Source: Candidatus Sumerlaeia bacterium
GTDB lineage: Bacteria; Sumerlaeota; Sumerlaeia; SLMS01; JAHLLQ01
Direction of reading: 5' to 3'
Assembly (NCBI GenBank): GCA_019634695.1
Contig: JAHCAW010000002.1
Coordinates: forward strand, 62,001 to 126,000
DNA: 64,000 bases
Under the pieces are notes generated by a model. That model saw only the letters and a list, made by a program, of their open reading frames with translations. It was not told the DNA's origin and did no database searches. Both the position numbers and the translations under genes were made by a program. The first letter of the stretch is position 1, and every line of letters begins with the position of its first letter. Below are positions 56,267 to 64,000 of the stretch, in pieces.

Positions 56267-57394
56267 TCAGGCGCCTTGTACCAGCCCCAGCGCCCCCGAC
56301 AGCCGCAGGCTGCGCAGCGCCCGGTCCGGCAGCGCCGGCCACGGGCCCGTCGGCAGCGTCTGGTACCAGTAGGCCGTCGAGCACACGTCGTCCTCGCGCT
56401 CGAAGAAGCCCTCCGGGTGGTCCTTGCGATACTTGCCGGCGGCCAGAAACTCGCCCATCACGCCATACGGGTCGGCCGGGCCGTGCGTGGCGTCGTTGCC
56501 CAGTTGCTGCAGCGTCACCCGCACGTCGCTCGAGAAATAGATCGGATCGCGGACATGAAACCGATACAGCGAGACATACGTCTCGCCGCTGATCGGAGCA
56601 CCCAGCTCGCGGTGGGCGAACTCGCCCAAGCCCCAGCCCGTGCCGACGTAGTCCTCCGCCCCCGTGCCGCAGATCGTCGGGTAGTCCGTGTCGCCATCGA
56701 GGAAGATCTTCACCTCGCCCTCGCCCCACCACGTCGTGCGCCGTGGCACGAGGTCGATCACGCCGATGGTCGCACCGAGGTACCGCCCGCGCCCCCGCAC
56801 GCCGTCCAGTATCGTGTAGTCCTGCCCCATCGTCGTTTGCGGCACGCGGCGGAACTGCGCATGGAACCGCGGCGTCTCCTCCGTCACCGCGTCGCCCAGC
56901 GTGTAGTCCACCTGATAGAAGAACATCCCGGCGTCGCGACCCGATTCGTTGGCGATCGTCAAGCGTGCCCGCTTGCCGAACGGCATCAGGAAGTAGCTGT
57001 TGAAGCCCTTGCCCTCGGGCGTGACCAGGAACTCGGACTCATGTGGCCGCGTCAGCCCATGGCAGATGCCGAAGAAGTCGCTCAACGGCGCCTCGACCGA
57101 CGGCGTCTCCTGATCGTCCCAGTAGAAGCGCAGGATCAGGTTGCGCAGCTTGAATGGCCCCTCGTTTTGCACCGTGATCCAGATGTGGCGGATGGCTCCC
57201 GGGCCGTCGATGGCGGCGAACTCGAACACCTGGTCCTTGGCCAGATTGGGCAGGCAGGCCGCCCCCTTGCGCCCGCCGCCGGCCATGCCGCCACGGCCTT
57301 TCTCGCCGCGCGGGTTCTCCATCGTGATCGCCCGGCTTTTCAGCGTCGGGCTGTAGAGCGGGGTGCCGCCGAGCAGGAATCCGTCGGGTGTCAT
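56267..57394 (-). CDS. DUF2961/GH172-family glycoside hydrolase-like protein
   Basis: The 375-residue protein belongs to the DUF2961 group, now GH172, whose members cleave fructofuranosyl or D-arabinofuranosyl linkages. Visible features are RHIWITVQ and LILRFYWDDQETPSVEAPLS at about residues 75-110, FNSYFLMPFGKRARLTIANE, and WWGEGEVKIFLDGD followed by GTGAEDYVGTGWG, the acidic stretch expected to hold the catalytic glutamates. There is no clear signal peptide, so a cytosolic place is possible. ATG 57394 follows AAGGAC. It is divergent from the GT-C type gene and lies close to a GH63-like gene. The exact substrate is unknown. Confidence 0.82.
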   Translation of the reverse strand: MTPDGFLLGGTPLYSPTLKSRAITMENPRGEKGRGGMAGGGRKGAACLPNLAKDQVFEFAAIDGPGAIRHIWITVQNEGPFKLRNLILRFYWDDQETPSVEAPLSDFFGICHGLTRPHESEFLVTPEGKGFNSYFLMPFGKRARLTIANESGRDAGMFFYQVDYTLGDAVTEETPRFHAQFRRVPQTTMGQDYTILDGVRGRGRYLGATIGVIDLVPRRTTWWGEGEVKIFLDGDTDYPTICGTGAEDYVGTGWGLGEFAHRELGAPISGETYVSLYRFHVRDPIYFSSDVRVTLQQLGNDATHGPADPYGVMGEFLAAGKYRKDHPEGFFEREDDVCSTAYWYQTLPTGPWPALPDRALRSLRLSGALGLVQGA

Positions 57395-57537
57395 CGCAGG
57401 CAGTCCTTGCGGGAGGTCGTCTCGTCCGTCGCGTTCCTCCTGCGGCGGCGGGTCGCCCGGGGGCAAAAGCAAACGTATTCATCCCCGGCGACTCTTCGGG
57501 ATTGGCCCCCGGTGCACCGGCCTGCCAAACGCTGGCC

Positions 57538-59118
57538 ATGCAGGCGTCCCCGGCCACCGCACCGCCCCCGCTCGCCCAACGCGCGCGCCGACTGCTCGCC
57601 GCCCTGACCCTCGCGGCGGCGCTTCTGTCGCTCGTGCTCTTCCACGGGGTGCTCGGCGGCATTCCGCACGGCTGGGATGCGTTGTCGTATCACTATCAGG
57701 CGCGGGTGCTTGCGTCCGGGCACCTGACCGCCCCGGCGCTGGCGGTGCCCGACCCGCTGTTCGTGCCGCTGATTGTCGAGGCGCAGGGACGCCGGTTCGC
57801 CAAGTATCCGCCCGGCTGGCCGCTGTTTCTGGCGCCGTTCGCCGGCCTTGGGGTCGAGGGACTCGCCGGGGCGTTGCTGCTCGCGGCGATGACGTGGCTC
57901 GTCTTCGACGCGGGGCGCTGGCTGTTCGCTTCGGACCGGGTTGGCTGGATCGCCGCGGCGCTCGTCGTGTTCTCTCCATTCGCCGGTTTCATGAGCGCCG
58001 GCATGATCTCGCACCTGCCCTGCGCGGTCGGCCTGTTGGGCTTGCAGGCCTGCCTGCTGCGAGCGCTGACGGCATCGCAGCGCTCGGGTCGCTGGTGCGT
58101 CCTCGCCGGATTGGTCGCGGCGTTCGCCTTCCTTTGCCGCCCGTACAGCGCGGTGCTCGGCATGGCCGGCGTGGTGCTCGTCGTCGCCGTCGCCACGCGG
58201 GCGACGCCGCGCGCGTGGATGCTGACCTGCGCGCGTGCCCTGCCCACCGGACTGCTCGGCGTTGCGGGATTCCTTGCGTGGAACGCCGCAACGACCGGGT
58301 CGCCGTGGAAGACCGGCTATCATGTATATTCGTCGGATTTCGGGTTTCTCGGGGCGCGGGGCGAGCATCGCGCCGGCCTGCTCGCCAACGCCGTCGTCAA
58401 CGTGCCGCATTACGTGCGCGCGCTGCGGAGCGAGTTCTGGGGTGGTCTGCTGCCCGATGCCGCGCTGCCGCTGGCGGGACTGCTGCTGGCGGCGCGGCGC
58501 GGCGTGGCGTTCGCCCTTGCAGGCGCGGCGGCCGTCCTGTTCGCCGGCTATGCCGTCTATTTCTACTTCGATCTGTATTACGGCCCGCGGCTGATCTTCG
58601 AGGCGTTTCCGTGGATCGTGCTTCTGGCGGCGGTGGGCATCGAGGCGCTGGCGGCGCGACTGCTGGCTCCGCCGACGCCGCGGGCGTTGCGCCTCGGCGG
58701 GCTGGCGCTGCTGGCAGCCTGGGCGCTGTCCGTCGTGGCGCTGGCATGGCCGCGCGCGCTGTCCTACTACGGCGCTTCGTATGCCGGCCAGGATCCGCGT
58801 GTCGTCCGCGAGCTGCGCGAAACCGGGTTTGACGACGCGCTCGTGTTCCTCTCGTCGAACCAGCCGATGCTTCTCTTCGGCACGGCGATGCCGATGAACG
58901 CCGTCGCGCCGGAAGCGAGCAATGTCCTTTACCTGCGCTACTCGCCCGGTTCCGCCCTCGCCGCCGCCCGGGCCTGGCCCCGCGCGAATCTCTACGTCGT
59001 CACCGTCGATTACGAGTCGCTGCCCGGCCGCAACGTCTACCACGACCGCTTTGCCGTGACGAACCTGCGCATCCACGAGCTGCGCGGTGCCGAGGATCTC
59101 GTGCCGTCCGCGGAGTAG
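57538..59118 (+). CDS. GT-C type polytopic membrane glycosyltransferase-like protein
   Basis: The 526-residue protein has about eleven to twelve hydrophobic helices. The first extracytosolic loop carries HGWDALSYHYQARVLASGHL, similar to the DE/DD-containing first loop of GT-C enzymes that use polyprenyl-phosphate sugars (GT39/GT83 group), and FAKYPPGWPLFLAPFA follows. The C-terminal part after residue 430 is soluble and ends near a SxxPGRNVYHDRF segment. It probably adds a sugar to an envelope glycan or protein. ATG 57538 has no strong ribosome site. It is divergent from the GH172-like gene and followed by the GH63-like gene. Confidence 0.65.
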   Translation: MQASPATAPPPLAQRARRLLAALTLAAALLSLVLFHGVLGGIPHGWDALSYHYQARVLASGHLTAPALAVPDPLFVPLIVEAQGRRFAKYPPGWPLFLAPFAGLGVEGLAGALLLAAMTWLVFDAGRWLFASDRVGWIAAALVVFSPFAGFMSAGMISHLPCAVGLLGLQACLLRALTASQRSGRWCVLAGLVAAFAFLCRPYSAVLGMAGVVLVVAVATRATPRAWMLTCARALPTGLLGVAGFLAWNAATTGSPWKTGYHVYSSDFGFLGARGEHRAGLLANAVVNVPHYVRALRSEFWGGLLPDAALPLAGLLLAARRGVAFALAGAAAVLFAGYAVYFYFDLYYGPRLIFEAFPWIVLLAAVGIEALAARLLAPPTPRALRLGGLALLAAWALSVVALAWPRALSYYGASYAGQDPRVVRELRETGFDDALVFLSSNQPMLLFGTAMPMNAVAPEASNVLYLRYSPGSALAAARAWPRANLYVVTVDYESLPGRNVYHDRFAVTNLRIHELRGAEDLVPSAE

Positions 59119-59145
59119 AATGCCGTCACCTCTCGCGGCGGCATT
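59119..59145 (+). terminator. Weak hairpin after the GT-C gene
   Basis: AATGCCG (59119-59125) pairs with CGGCATT (59139-59145) across a 13-base loop. It directly follows the stop but has no T run, so only partial termination is likely. Confidence 0.35.
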
Positions 59146-59288
59146 GCGTTCGCTTCCCGTGGAGCCGCTCGGTGAATCCGCCTTCCTTCTCGAAGGCCTG
59201 CGCCTGCGCCGCATCCCACATCAAAGCCTTGAAACGCCCGGTCGCATCGGGCACACTCCTCCATGGCCGACAGAAGGGGCCTTCTCCC

Positions 59289-62018
59289 ATGGCGTCGAAT
59301 CCGCATCCCACCATCGAGCACCAACGCCTCGCCGAGGACGCTCGCCGCGAGCAGAACTGGAAACGCTGGGGCCCGTACCTCTCCGAGCGCCAGTGGGGCA
59401 CCGTCCGCGAAGACTACTCCGCCGACGGCGATTGCTGGCGCTACTTCCCGCACGAGCATGCCCGCAGTCGCGCCTATCGCTGGGGCGAGGACGGCCTGCT
59501 CGGCATCTGCGACCGGCAATGCCGTCTCGCCTTCGCGCTCGCACTTTGGAACCACCGCGATCCGATCCTGAAGGAACGCCTCTTCGGGCTCACCGGGCCG
59601 CAGGGCAACCACGGGGAAGACGTCAAGGAATGCTACTACTACCTCGATTCGACACCGACGCACTCGTACCTGCGCGCGCTGTACAAGTATCCCCAAGCCG
59701 AATTTCCCTACGATCGCCTCGTCGCCGAGAACGCACGACGCACCAAGCACGAACCCGAGTTCGAACTCGAGGACACCGGCATCTTCGACGGTGGGCGGTT
59801 CTTCGATGTCCAGGTGGAGTACGCGAAGAACTCCCCCGACGATATCTTGATCCGCATCGAAGTCTCGAACCGCGGAACGGAACCCGCGCCGCTGCTTCTG
59901 CTGCCCACGCTTTGGTTCCGCAACACGTGGACTTGGAAGTGCACGCACGAAGGCTGTGCGATCGAGGGGCGCATGCGGCGTCTCGATGATGGGTTGCTCG
60001 AGGCCACGCACCAGACGCTCGGCAAGTACCGTCTTGCGGCCGAAGAGGCACCCGGCTTCGTCTTCACCAACAACGAGACGAACCTCGAGCGCCTTTACGA
60101 CGTTCCCAACGCCGGTCCGTTCGTCAAGGATGCCTTCCACGACCACTTCGTCCACGGTCGCGCCGAGGCGGTGAACTCGCGCGGCACGGGCACGAAGGCC
60201 GCCGCGGTATACCGGCTGGAAGTCGCGCCCCACACCACCCGCGTGGTGCGCCTGCGGCTTTGCCTCGCGGACACGATGCCGTCGAAGCCCTTCGCCGACT
60301 TCGACTCCATCGTCGAGGCCCGGCGGGCCGAGGCCGACGCCTTCCATGTGGCCATCGCGCCGCCGCATCTCAATGACGACGAACGCGCCGTCATGCGCCA
60401 GGCCTACGCCGGGCTGCTGTGGACCAAGCAGTTCTATCACTACGTTGTTGCCGATTGGCTGAAGGGCGATCCCGGCCAGCCCGTTCCGCCGCCCGAGCGA
60501 CTCGCCGGCCGCAACCGCGACTGGCCCCACCTGTTCAATCGCGACATCATCTCGATGCCCGACAAGTGGGAGTACCCGTGGTATGCCGCCTGGGACCTCG
60601 CCTTCCACATGGTTCCGTTCGCCGTCGTCGATCCCGACTTCGCCAAGAGCCAGCTCCAGCTCTTCCTGCGCGAGTGGTACATGCACCCGAACGGCCAGAT
60701 TCCCGCCTATGAGTTCAACTTCTCCGACGTCAACCCGCCCGTCCATGCCTGGGCCGCATGGCGCGTCTACAAGATGACCGCCCCGCGCGGCGAACGCGAC
60801 CGCGTCTTCCTCTCGCGCGTCTTCCAGAAGCTGCTGATGAACTTCACCTGGTGGGTGAATCGCAAGGACCCGAGCGGCAATCACGTCTTCTCCGGCGGCT
60901 TCCTCGGGCTGGACAACATCGGCGTCTTCGATCGCTCGCAGGACCTGCCCACCGGCGGCCATCTCCACCAGGCTGATGCCACCGCCTGGATGGCCTTCTA
61001 CTGCACCGAGATGCTCGCCATCTCCCTCGAACTCGCCGAATACGACCCCGCCTGCGAGGATACCGCCTCGAAGTTCTTCGAGCACTTCACCGCCATCGCC
61101 GACGCCATCAATACCTTCGGCGGCTCCGGGCTCTGGGACGACGAGGATGGTTTCTACTACGACCAGATTCATCTCGACGGATGCACGATTCCGCTCAAGG
61201 TGCGGTCGCTTGTCGGGCTCATTCCCCTCCTTGCGGTCGGCATTCTCGAGGATCGCGTCATCGCGCGTCTGCATGGCTTCCGCCATCGCCTCGAGTGGTT
61301 CCTCGCAAACCGCGGCGACCTCGCCGGCCAGATCGCCTTCATGAACGCCGATTGTCCCGACGGCGGACGCAACGTCCTGCGCCTGCTCGCAATTCCCTCG
61401 CGCGACAAGCTCGAACGCATCCTCGTCCGCCTGCTCGACGAGAACGAGTTCCTTTCGCCCTTCGGCATCCGGTCGCTCTCGAAGGCACACGAGCGCGAGC
61501 CCTACGTCTTCGAGCACGCCGGCGCCCGCTTCGAGATTCGCTACCAGCCCGGCGAGTCCGACAGCCACATGTTCGGCGGCAATTCCAACTGGCGCGGACC
61601 GGTCTGGTTCCCGATCAACTACCTGATCGTCGAGGCCCTCGAGCGCTATCACCACTTCTACGGCGACGCCCTGCGCGTCGAGTGTCCCACCGGCTCCGGC
61701 CGGCTCATGAACCTGCTCGAAGTCTCGCAGGAGATCTCCTCCCGCCTGTGCACGCTCTTCCGCCGGGACGCCACCGGCGCCCGGCCCGCCCACGGGGCCG
61801 ACCGCCGCTACGCCGACGACCCGCATTGGCGCGACCTCCTCCTGTTTCACGAGTATTTCCACGCGGAGACCGGCAGGGGCCTTGGCGCCAGTCACCAGAC
61901 CGGCTGGACCGCCCTGGTCGCACGCCTGCTGCGCAAGTGCCACGGGGAACGCTCCGCATATCCGCAATCGCTCGAGCAACTCCCCAAACTCACAAAGGAC
62001 GATCTGCGGATTCCCTGA
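59289..62018 (+). CDS. GH63-like glucosidase/mannosylglycerate hydrolase-type enzyme
   Basis: The 909-residue protein has an N-terminal beta-rich region and an (alpha/alpha)6 barrel typical of GH63 enzymes. The block [20 protein letters not shown], the [18 protein letters not shown] segment and [13 protein letters not shown] carry the acidic residues expected for an inverting glycosidase. [20 protein letters not shown] near residue 755 is also characteristic. Likely substrates are alpha-glucosides or glycerate glycosides; family alone does not decide. There is no signal peptide. ATG 59289 follows AAGGGG; an in-frame ATG at 59172 would add 39 residues of unlikely composition. Confidence 0.82.
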   Translation: MASNPHPTIEHQRLAEDARREQNWKRWGPYLSERQWGTVREDYSADGDCWRYFPHEHARSRAYRWGEDGLLGICDRQCRLAFALALWNHRDPILKERLFGLTGPQGNHGEDVKECYYYLDSTPTHSYLRALYKYPQAEFPYDRLVAENARRTKHEPEFELEDTGIFDGGRFFDVQVEYAKNSPDDILIRIEVSNRGTEPAPLLLLPTLWFRNTWTWKCTHEGCAIEGRMRRLDDGLLEATHQTLGKYRLAAEEAPGFVFTNNETNLERLYDVPNAGPFVKDAFHDHFVHGRAEAVNSRGTGTKAAAVYRLEVAPHTTRVVRLRLCLADTMPSKPFADFDSIVEARRAEADAFHVAIAPPHLNDDERAVMRQAYAGLLWTKQFYHYVVADWLKGDPGQPVPPPERLAGRNRDWPHLFNRDIISMPDKWEYPWYAAWDLAFHMVPFAVVDPDFAKSQLQLFLREWYMHPNGQIPAYEFNFSDVNPPVHAWAAWRVYKMTAPRGERDRVFLSRVFQKLLMNFTWWVNRKDPSGNHVFSGGFLGLDNIGVFDRSQDLPTGGHLHQADATAWMAFYCTEMLAISLELAEYDPACEDTASKFFEHFTAIADAINTFGGSGLWDDEDGFYYDQIHLDGCTIPLKVRSLVGLIPLLAVGILEDRVIARLHGFRHRLEWFLANRGDLAGQIAFMNADCPDGGRNVLRLLAIPSRDKLERILVRLLDENEFLSPFGIRSLSKAHEREPYVFEHAGARFEIRYQPGESDSHMFGGNSNWRGPVWFPINYLIVEALERYHHFYGDALRVECPTGSGRLMNLLEVSQEISSRLCTLFRRDATGARPAHGADRRYADDPHWRDLLLFHEYFHAETGRGLGASHQTGWTALVARLLRKCHGERSAYPQSLEQLPKLTKDDLRIP

Positions 62019-62167
62019 CTCCCCACCCCACATTCGGATGGACTCCGGGGGACCCCCGGATGTCGCATGCCCGTGGAGAAAGGCCGGCGCCAATCGGGCC
62101 CCGGTCGGGAGTGTTCCGCACGATTCGGGTCCGCGCCCTTTCGCGCCCCCACCGAGGGAGTCCCACC

Positions 62168-64000
62168 ATGAAGGCCATCCCACGTTTCCTGCCGTGGTTG
62201 CTCGCGCTCTGTTTGCTGGCGGCGCTGCCTCTGCGCGGCACAGCCGAATGCACGCGCCCTGCCGTCGTCGTCGGGCCCATCCAGGCCCTTCATCCGAACC
62301 TGCCCGGCCTGTCGGTGCAGGGCAAAGTCTTCGCCGTCGGCGAACAGACCGAGATCGTCGGCATGCAGGGCAACCTGCTTCGCTTTGCGGACCTGGCGCC
62401 CGGCGACACCGTCGAGGTTTCCTTCTGTCCCGTTAACTCGACGACGACCACGCGCCCGCCCGTCGCAACGCGCATCCTCGTCATGGACACGACGCTGCCG
62501 CCGCCCGCGCCGCCGATCTGCGGACGCATCACGGCCCTCGATCCTGCAGGCCGCACGCTCTCGATTGCGGGCACCTCGATCCTCGTGTCGCCCGAGACGA
62601 AGTACTTCGACGCGGTGGGCCGCGCCATCGCATTCGACGACCTCGAGGTGGACGCGAAGGCCTGCGTGACGCTCGCGCGCAGCATGCTCACGGTACTGAT
62701 CGCCGCCGAAGTGCGGCTGCTTCCCGAGAACATCATCCTCGAGGGGCGCATCGACGGCATTTCGGCCACGGAGCGTGTGATTGCCGTCGCCGGCAAGCGC
62801 GTGCGTGTGACGGACCAGACGATCATCAGCGCCGCACCGCCGGAGAACACGCGACCTTTCGTCGACGCGCCGCAGGTGCTGCTGACCTTCGAGGACCTCG
62901 AGGTCGGTCAGCTCGTGCGCGTCGAGGCCGTCATGCGTTCCGGCGCGTTGCCCGTCGCCCTTGCGATCCATGTGCGCCCGTCGCTGCCGCCGCTCGTCGT
63001 GCTCGAGGGCCGCGTCGGCGCCGTCTCCCCCGAGCACCGCGCCTTCTTCGTCGCCGAGCGCCGCGTTTTCACCGACGAGCACACGGTGCAGCGCTTCCGC
63101 GACGGCTCGCCCGCAACCTTCGCCGACATCGTCGTCGGCCTTCACGTCCGCGCCGAGGCCGTCGAGCAGGCCGCCGAGAACGGCACCGTGCGCCTGATGG
63201 CGCGCCGCGTCACGCTCTCGCGCGAGAACGATCCAAATCGCATCGCCGGTCTTATCGTGGCGATCGACCCACAGGCGCAGTCCTTCCAGGCCGCCGGCCG
63301 CGACGTCTGGACGCACCGCGGCACGGTGCTGCGCACGCACGACGGCGTGCGGCTCACCTTTGCCGATCTCGCCGTCGGACAGTTCGTCGAGGTGACGGGC
63401 CAGCCCGTTCCCACCTTCGCGCCGACCGAGCGCCCGATCCTCTCCGCCGACGAAGTCGTCGTGCGTCGCCCCGTTGTCGCGCCTCGCATCGTCGAAGGCC
63501 CCATCTTTGCCCTGCATCCCGAGCGCCGCGTCCTTGTCGTCAACGGCATCCCCATCCAGACCACAAATGCCACCATCTACGTCGCCGGCACCACCGATCG
63601 CGCCATCGGCTTCGACGATCTGCGCGTGGGCGACCTTGTCTCCGTCGAGGTCGAAGCCGCCCTGCAGCCGACCGAGACGAACACCGGCCCGAGCCTGCTG
63701 CTGCGCGCCGTCAAGGTGACGCTCCTGAAGCGTGCCGAATTGCCCGGTCCACCCGTCACGCTGCGCGGCGCCATCGAGCGCCTCGACGCCGATTCCCGCA
63801 CGCTCGTCGTCGACGGCAGCCGCGTGCTCGTTGGCGAGCAGACGATTATCTTCACCAAGGATGGCAGCGAGCCGGCCACCGATACAACGAACCTTGGTAT
63901 CGCCGGAACCCGGTTGACCTTTGAGGACCTCGCCGTCGGCATGAAAGTCCTCGTCGAGGGGCGGCTGACCGCCAACGACAGCATCGCCGCGCGTCTCATT
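62168..64000 (+). CDS. Secreted multi-DUF5666 repeat protein, cut by window end
   Basis: At least 611 residues are encoded, and the reading frame is still open at the window edge. A signal peptide (MKAIPRFLPWLLALCLLAAL, then cleavage near GTA) is followed by at least seven repeats of about 75-85 residues, starting near 62310, 62516, 62740, 62997, 63241, 63490 and 63760. Each has a GxIxALDPxxRTLxVxG-type strand pair and ends FxDLxVGxxVxVEA, as in DUF5666 domains. Such domains are beta-barrels of unknown function in exported proteins. GAGGGAG lies eight bases before the ATG. It lies 149 bases after the GH63-like gene. Confidence 0.8.
   Translation, partial: MKAIPRFLPWLLALCLLAALPLRGTAECTRPAVVVGPIQALHPNLPGLSVQGKVFAVGEQTEIVGMQGNLLRFADLAPGDTVEVSFCPVNSTTTTRPPVATRILVMDTTLPPPAPPICGRITALDPAGRTLSIAGTSILVSPETKYFDAVGRAIAFDDLEVDAKACVTLARSMLTVLIAAEVRLLPENIILEGRIDGISATERVIAVAGKRVRVTDQTIISAAPPENTRPFVDAPQVLLTFEDLEVGQLVRVEAVMRSGALPVALAIHVRPSLPPLVVLEGRVGAVSPEHRAFFVAERRVFTDEHTVQRFRDGSPATFADIVVGLHVRAEAVEQAAENGTVRLMARRVTLSRENDPNRIAGLIVAIDPQAQSFQAAGRDVWTHRGTVLRTHDGVRLTFADLAVGQFVEVTGQPVPTFAPTERPILSADEVVVRRPVVAPRIVEGPIFALHPERRVLVVNGIPIQTTNATIYVAGTTDRAIGFDDLRVGDLVSVEVEAALQPTETNTGPSLLLRAVKVTLLKRAELPGPPVTLRGAIERLDADSRTLVVDGSRVLVGEQTIIFTKDGSEPATDTTNLGIAGTRLTFEDLAVGMKVLVEGRLTANDSIAARLI

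Overview
The window is 64 kb of GC-rich bacterial chromosome (high GC throughout, with strong G/C preference at third codon positions). It carries one tRNA and about 45 protein genes, and no insertion sequence, phage, CRISPR array or rRNA was seen. The gene content points to a Gram-negative-type, envelope-rich organism with a large secretome. The evidence is an ADP-heptose enzyme fusion, an MCE/MlaD protein, many Sec-type signal peptides, pseudopilins, a golvesin-domain amidase, DUF2961/GH172 and GH63 enzymes, and DUF5666 repeats. This mix is reminiscent of poorly cultivated lineages such as Sumerlaeota, Hydrogenedentota or Planctomycetota. No marker in the window settles the phylum, so this is inference.

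Layout. 0.3-4.1 kb: tRNA-Arg(CCG), a secreted metalloprotease and a membrane-anchored repeat protein. 4.1-9.95 kb (minus): rbfA, a secreted unknown protein, uvrB, a GmhB-HldE fusion and a MocA-like nucleotidyltransferase that overlaps it. 10.1-13.6 kb: a VanY-like lipoprotein, a voltage-gated K+ channel and araB. 13.9-23.9 kb: a ten-kilobase pseudopilin locus with two giant duplicated PilX-like proteins, two minor pilins, an ECF sigma factor overlapping a FecR-like regulator, a GspG-like pseudopilin and an FG-GAP protein. 23.9-31.3 kb: a short YgfK-like Fe-S protein, rmlA, a GNAT-like protein, a secreted HEFGH peptidase, an ABC ATPase and proA. 31.4-39.4 kb (minus): two large secreted repeat proteins, a golvesin-domain amidase and a PD40 propeller protein. 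39.6-41.8 kb: a divergent aroA and a rhomboid protease.

41.9-49.4 kb is the most unusual part. A 1,234-residue protein joins a complete Hsp70 ATPase and substrate-binding beta domain to a TPR-like region and a full Ser/Thr protein kinase. It is divergent from miaB and an FHA-GAF-HD-GYP protein. 49.6-53.3 kb (minus) holds a second unusual set: a Ski2-like helicase fused to an OmpR-type winged helix, followed by two overlapping genes that together look like an RdgC-related protein in two pieces. 53.4-64 kb has a pseudouridine synthase, an MlaD-type protein, a small zinc-knuckle protein, a PilZ protein, a GH172-like enzyme, a GT-C type membrane protein, a GH63-like enzyme and a multi-DUF5666 protein cut by the window end.

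Possible connections (inference): the kinase could create phospho-threonines read by the FHA domain; the HD-GYP and PilZ proteins suggest c-di-GMP control of surface functions such as the pseudopilin locus; the sigma/FecR pair is placed to control export of pseudopilins and the FG-GAP protein.
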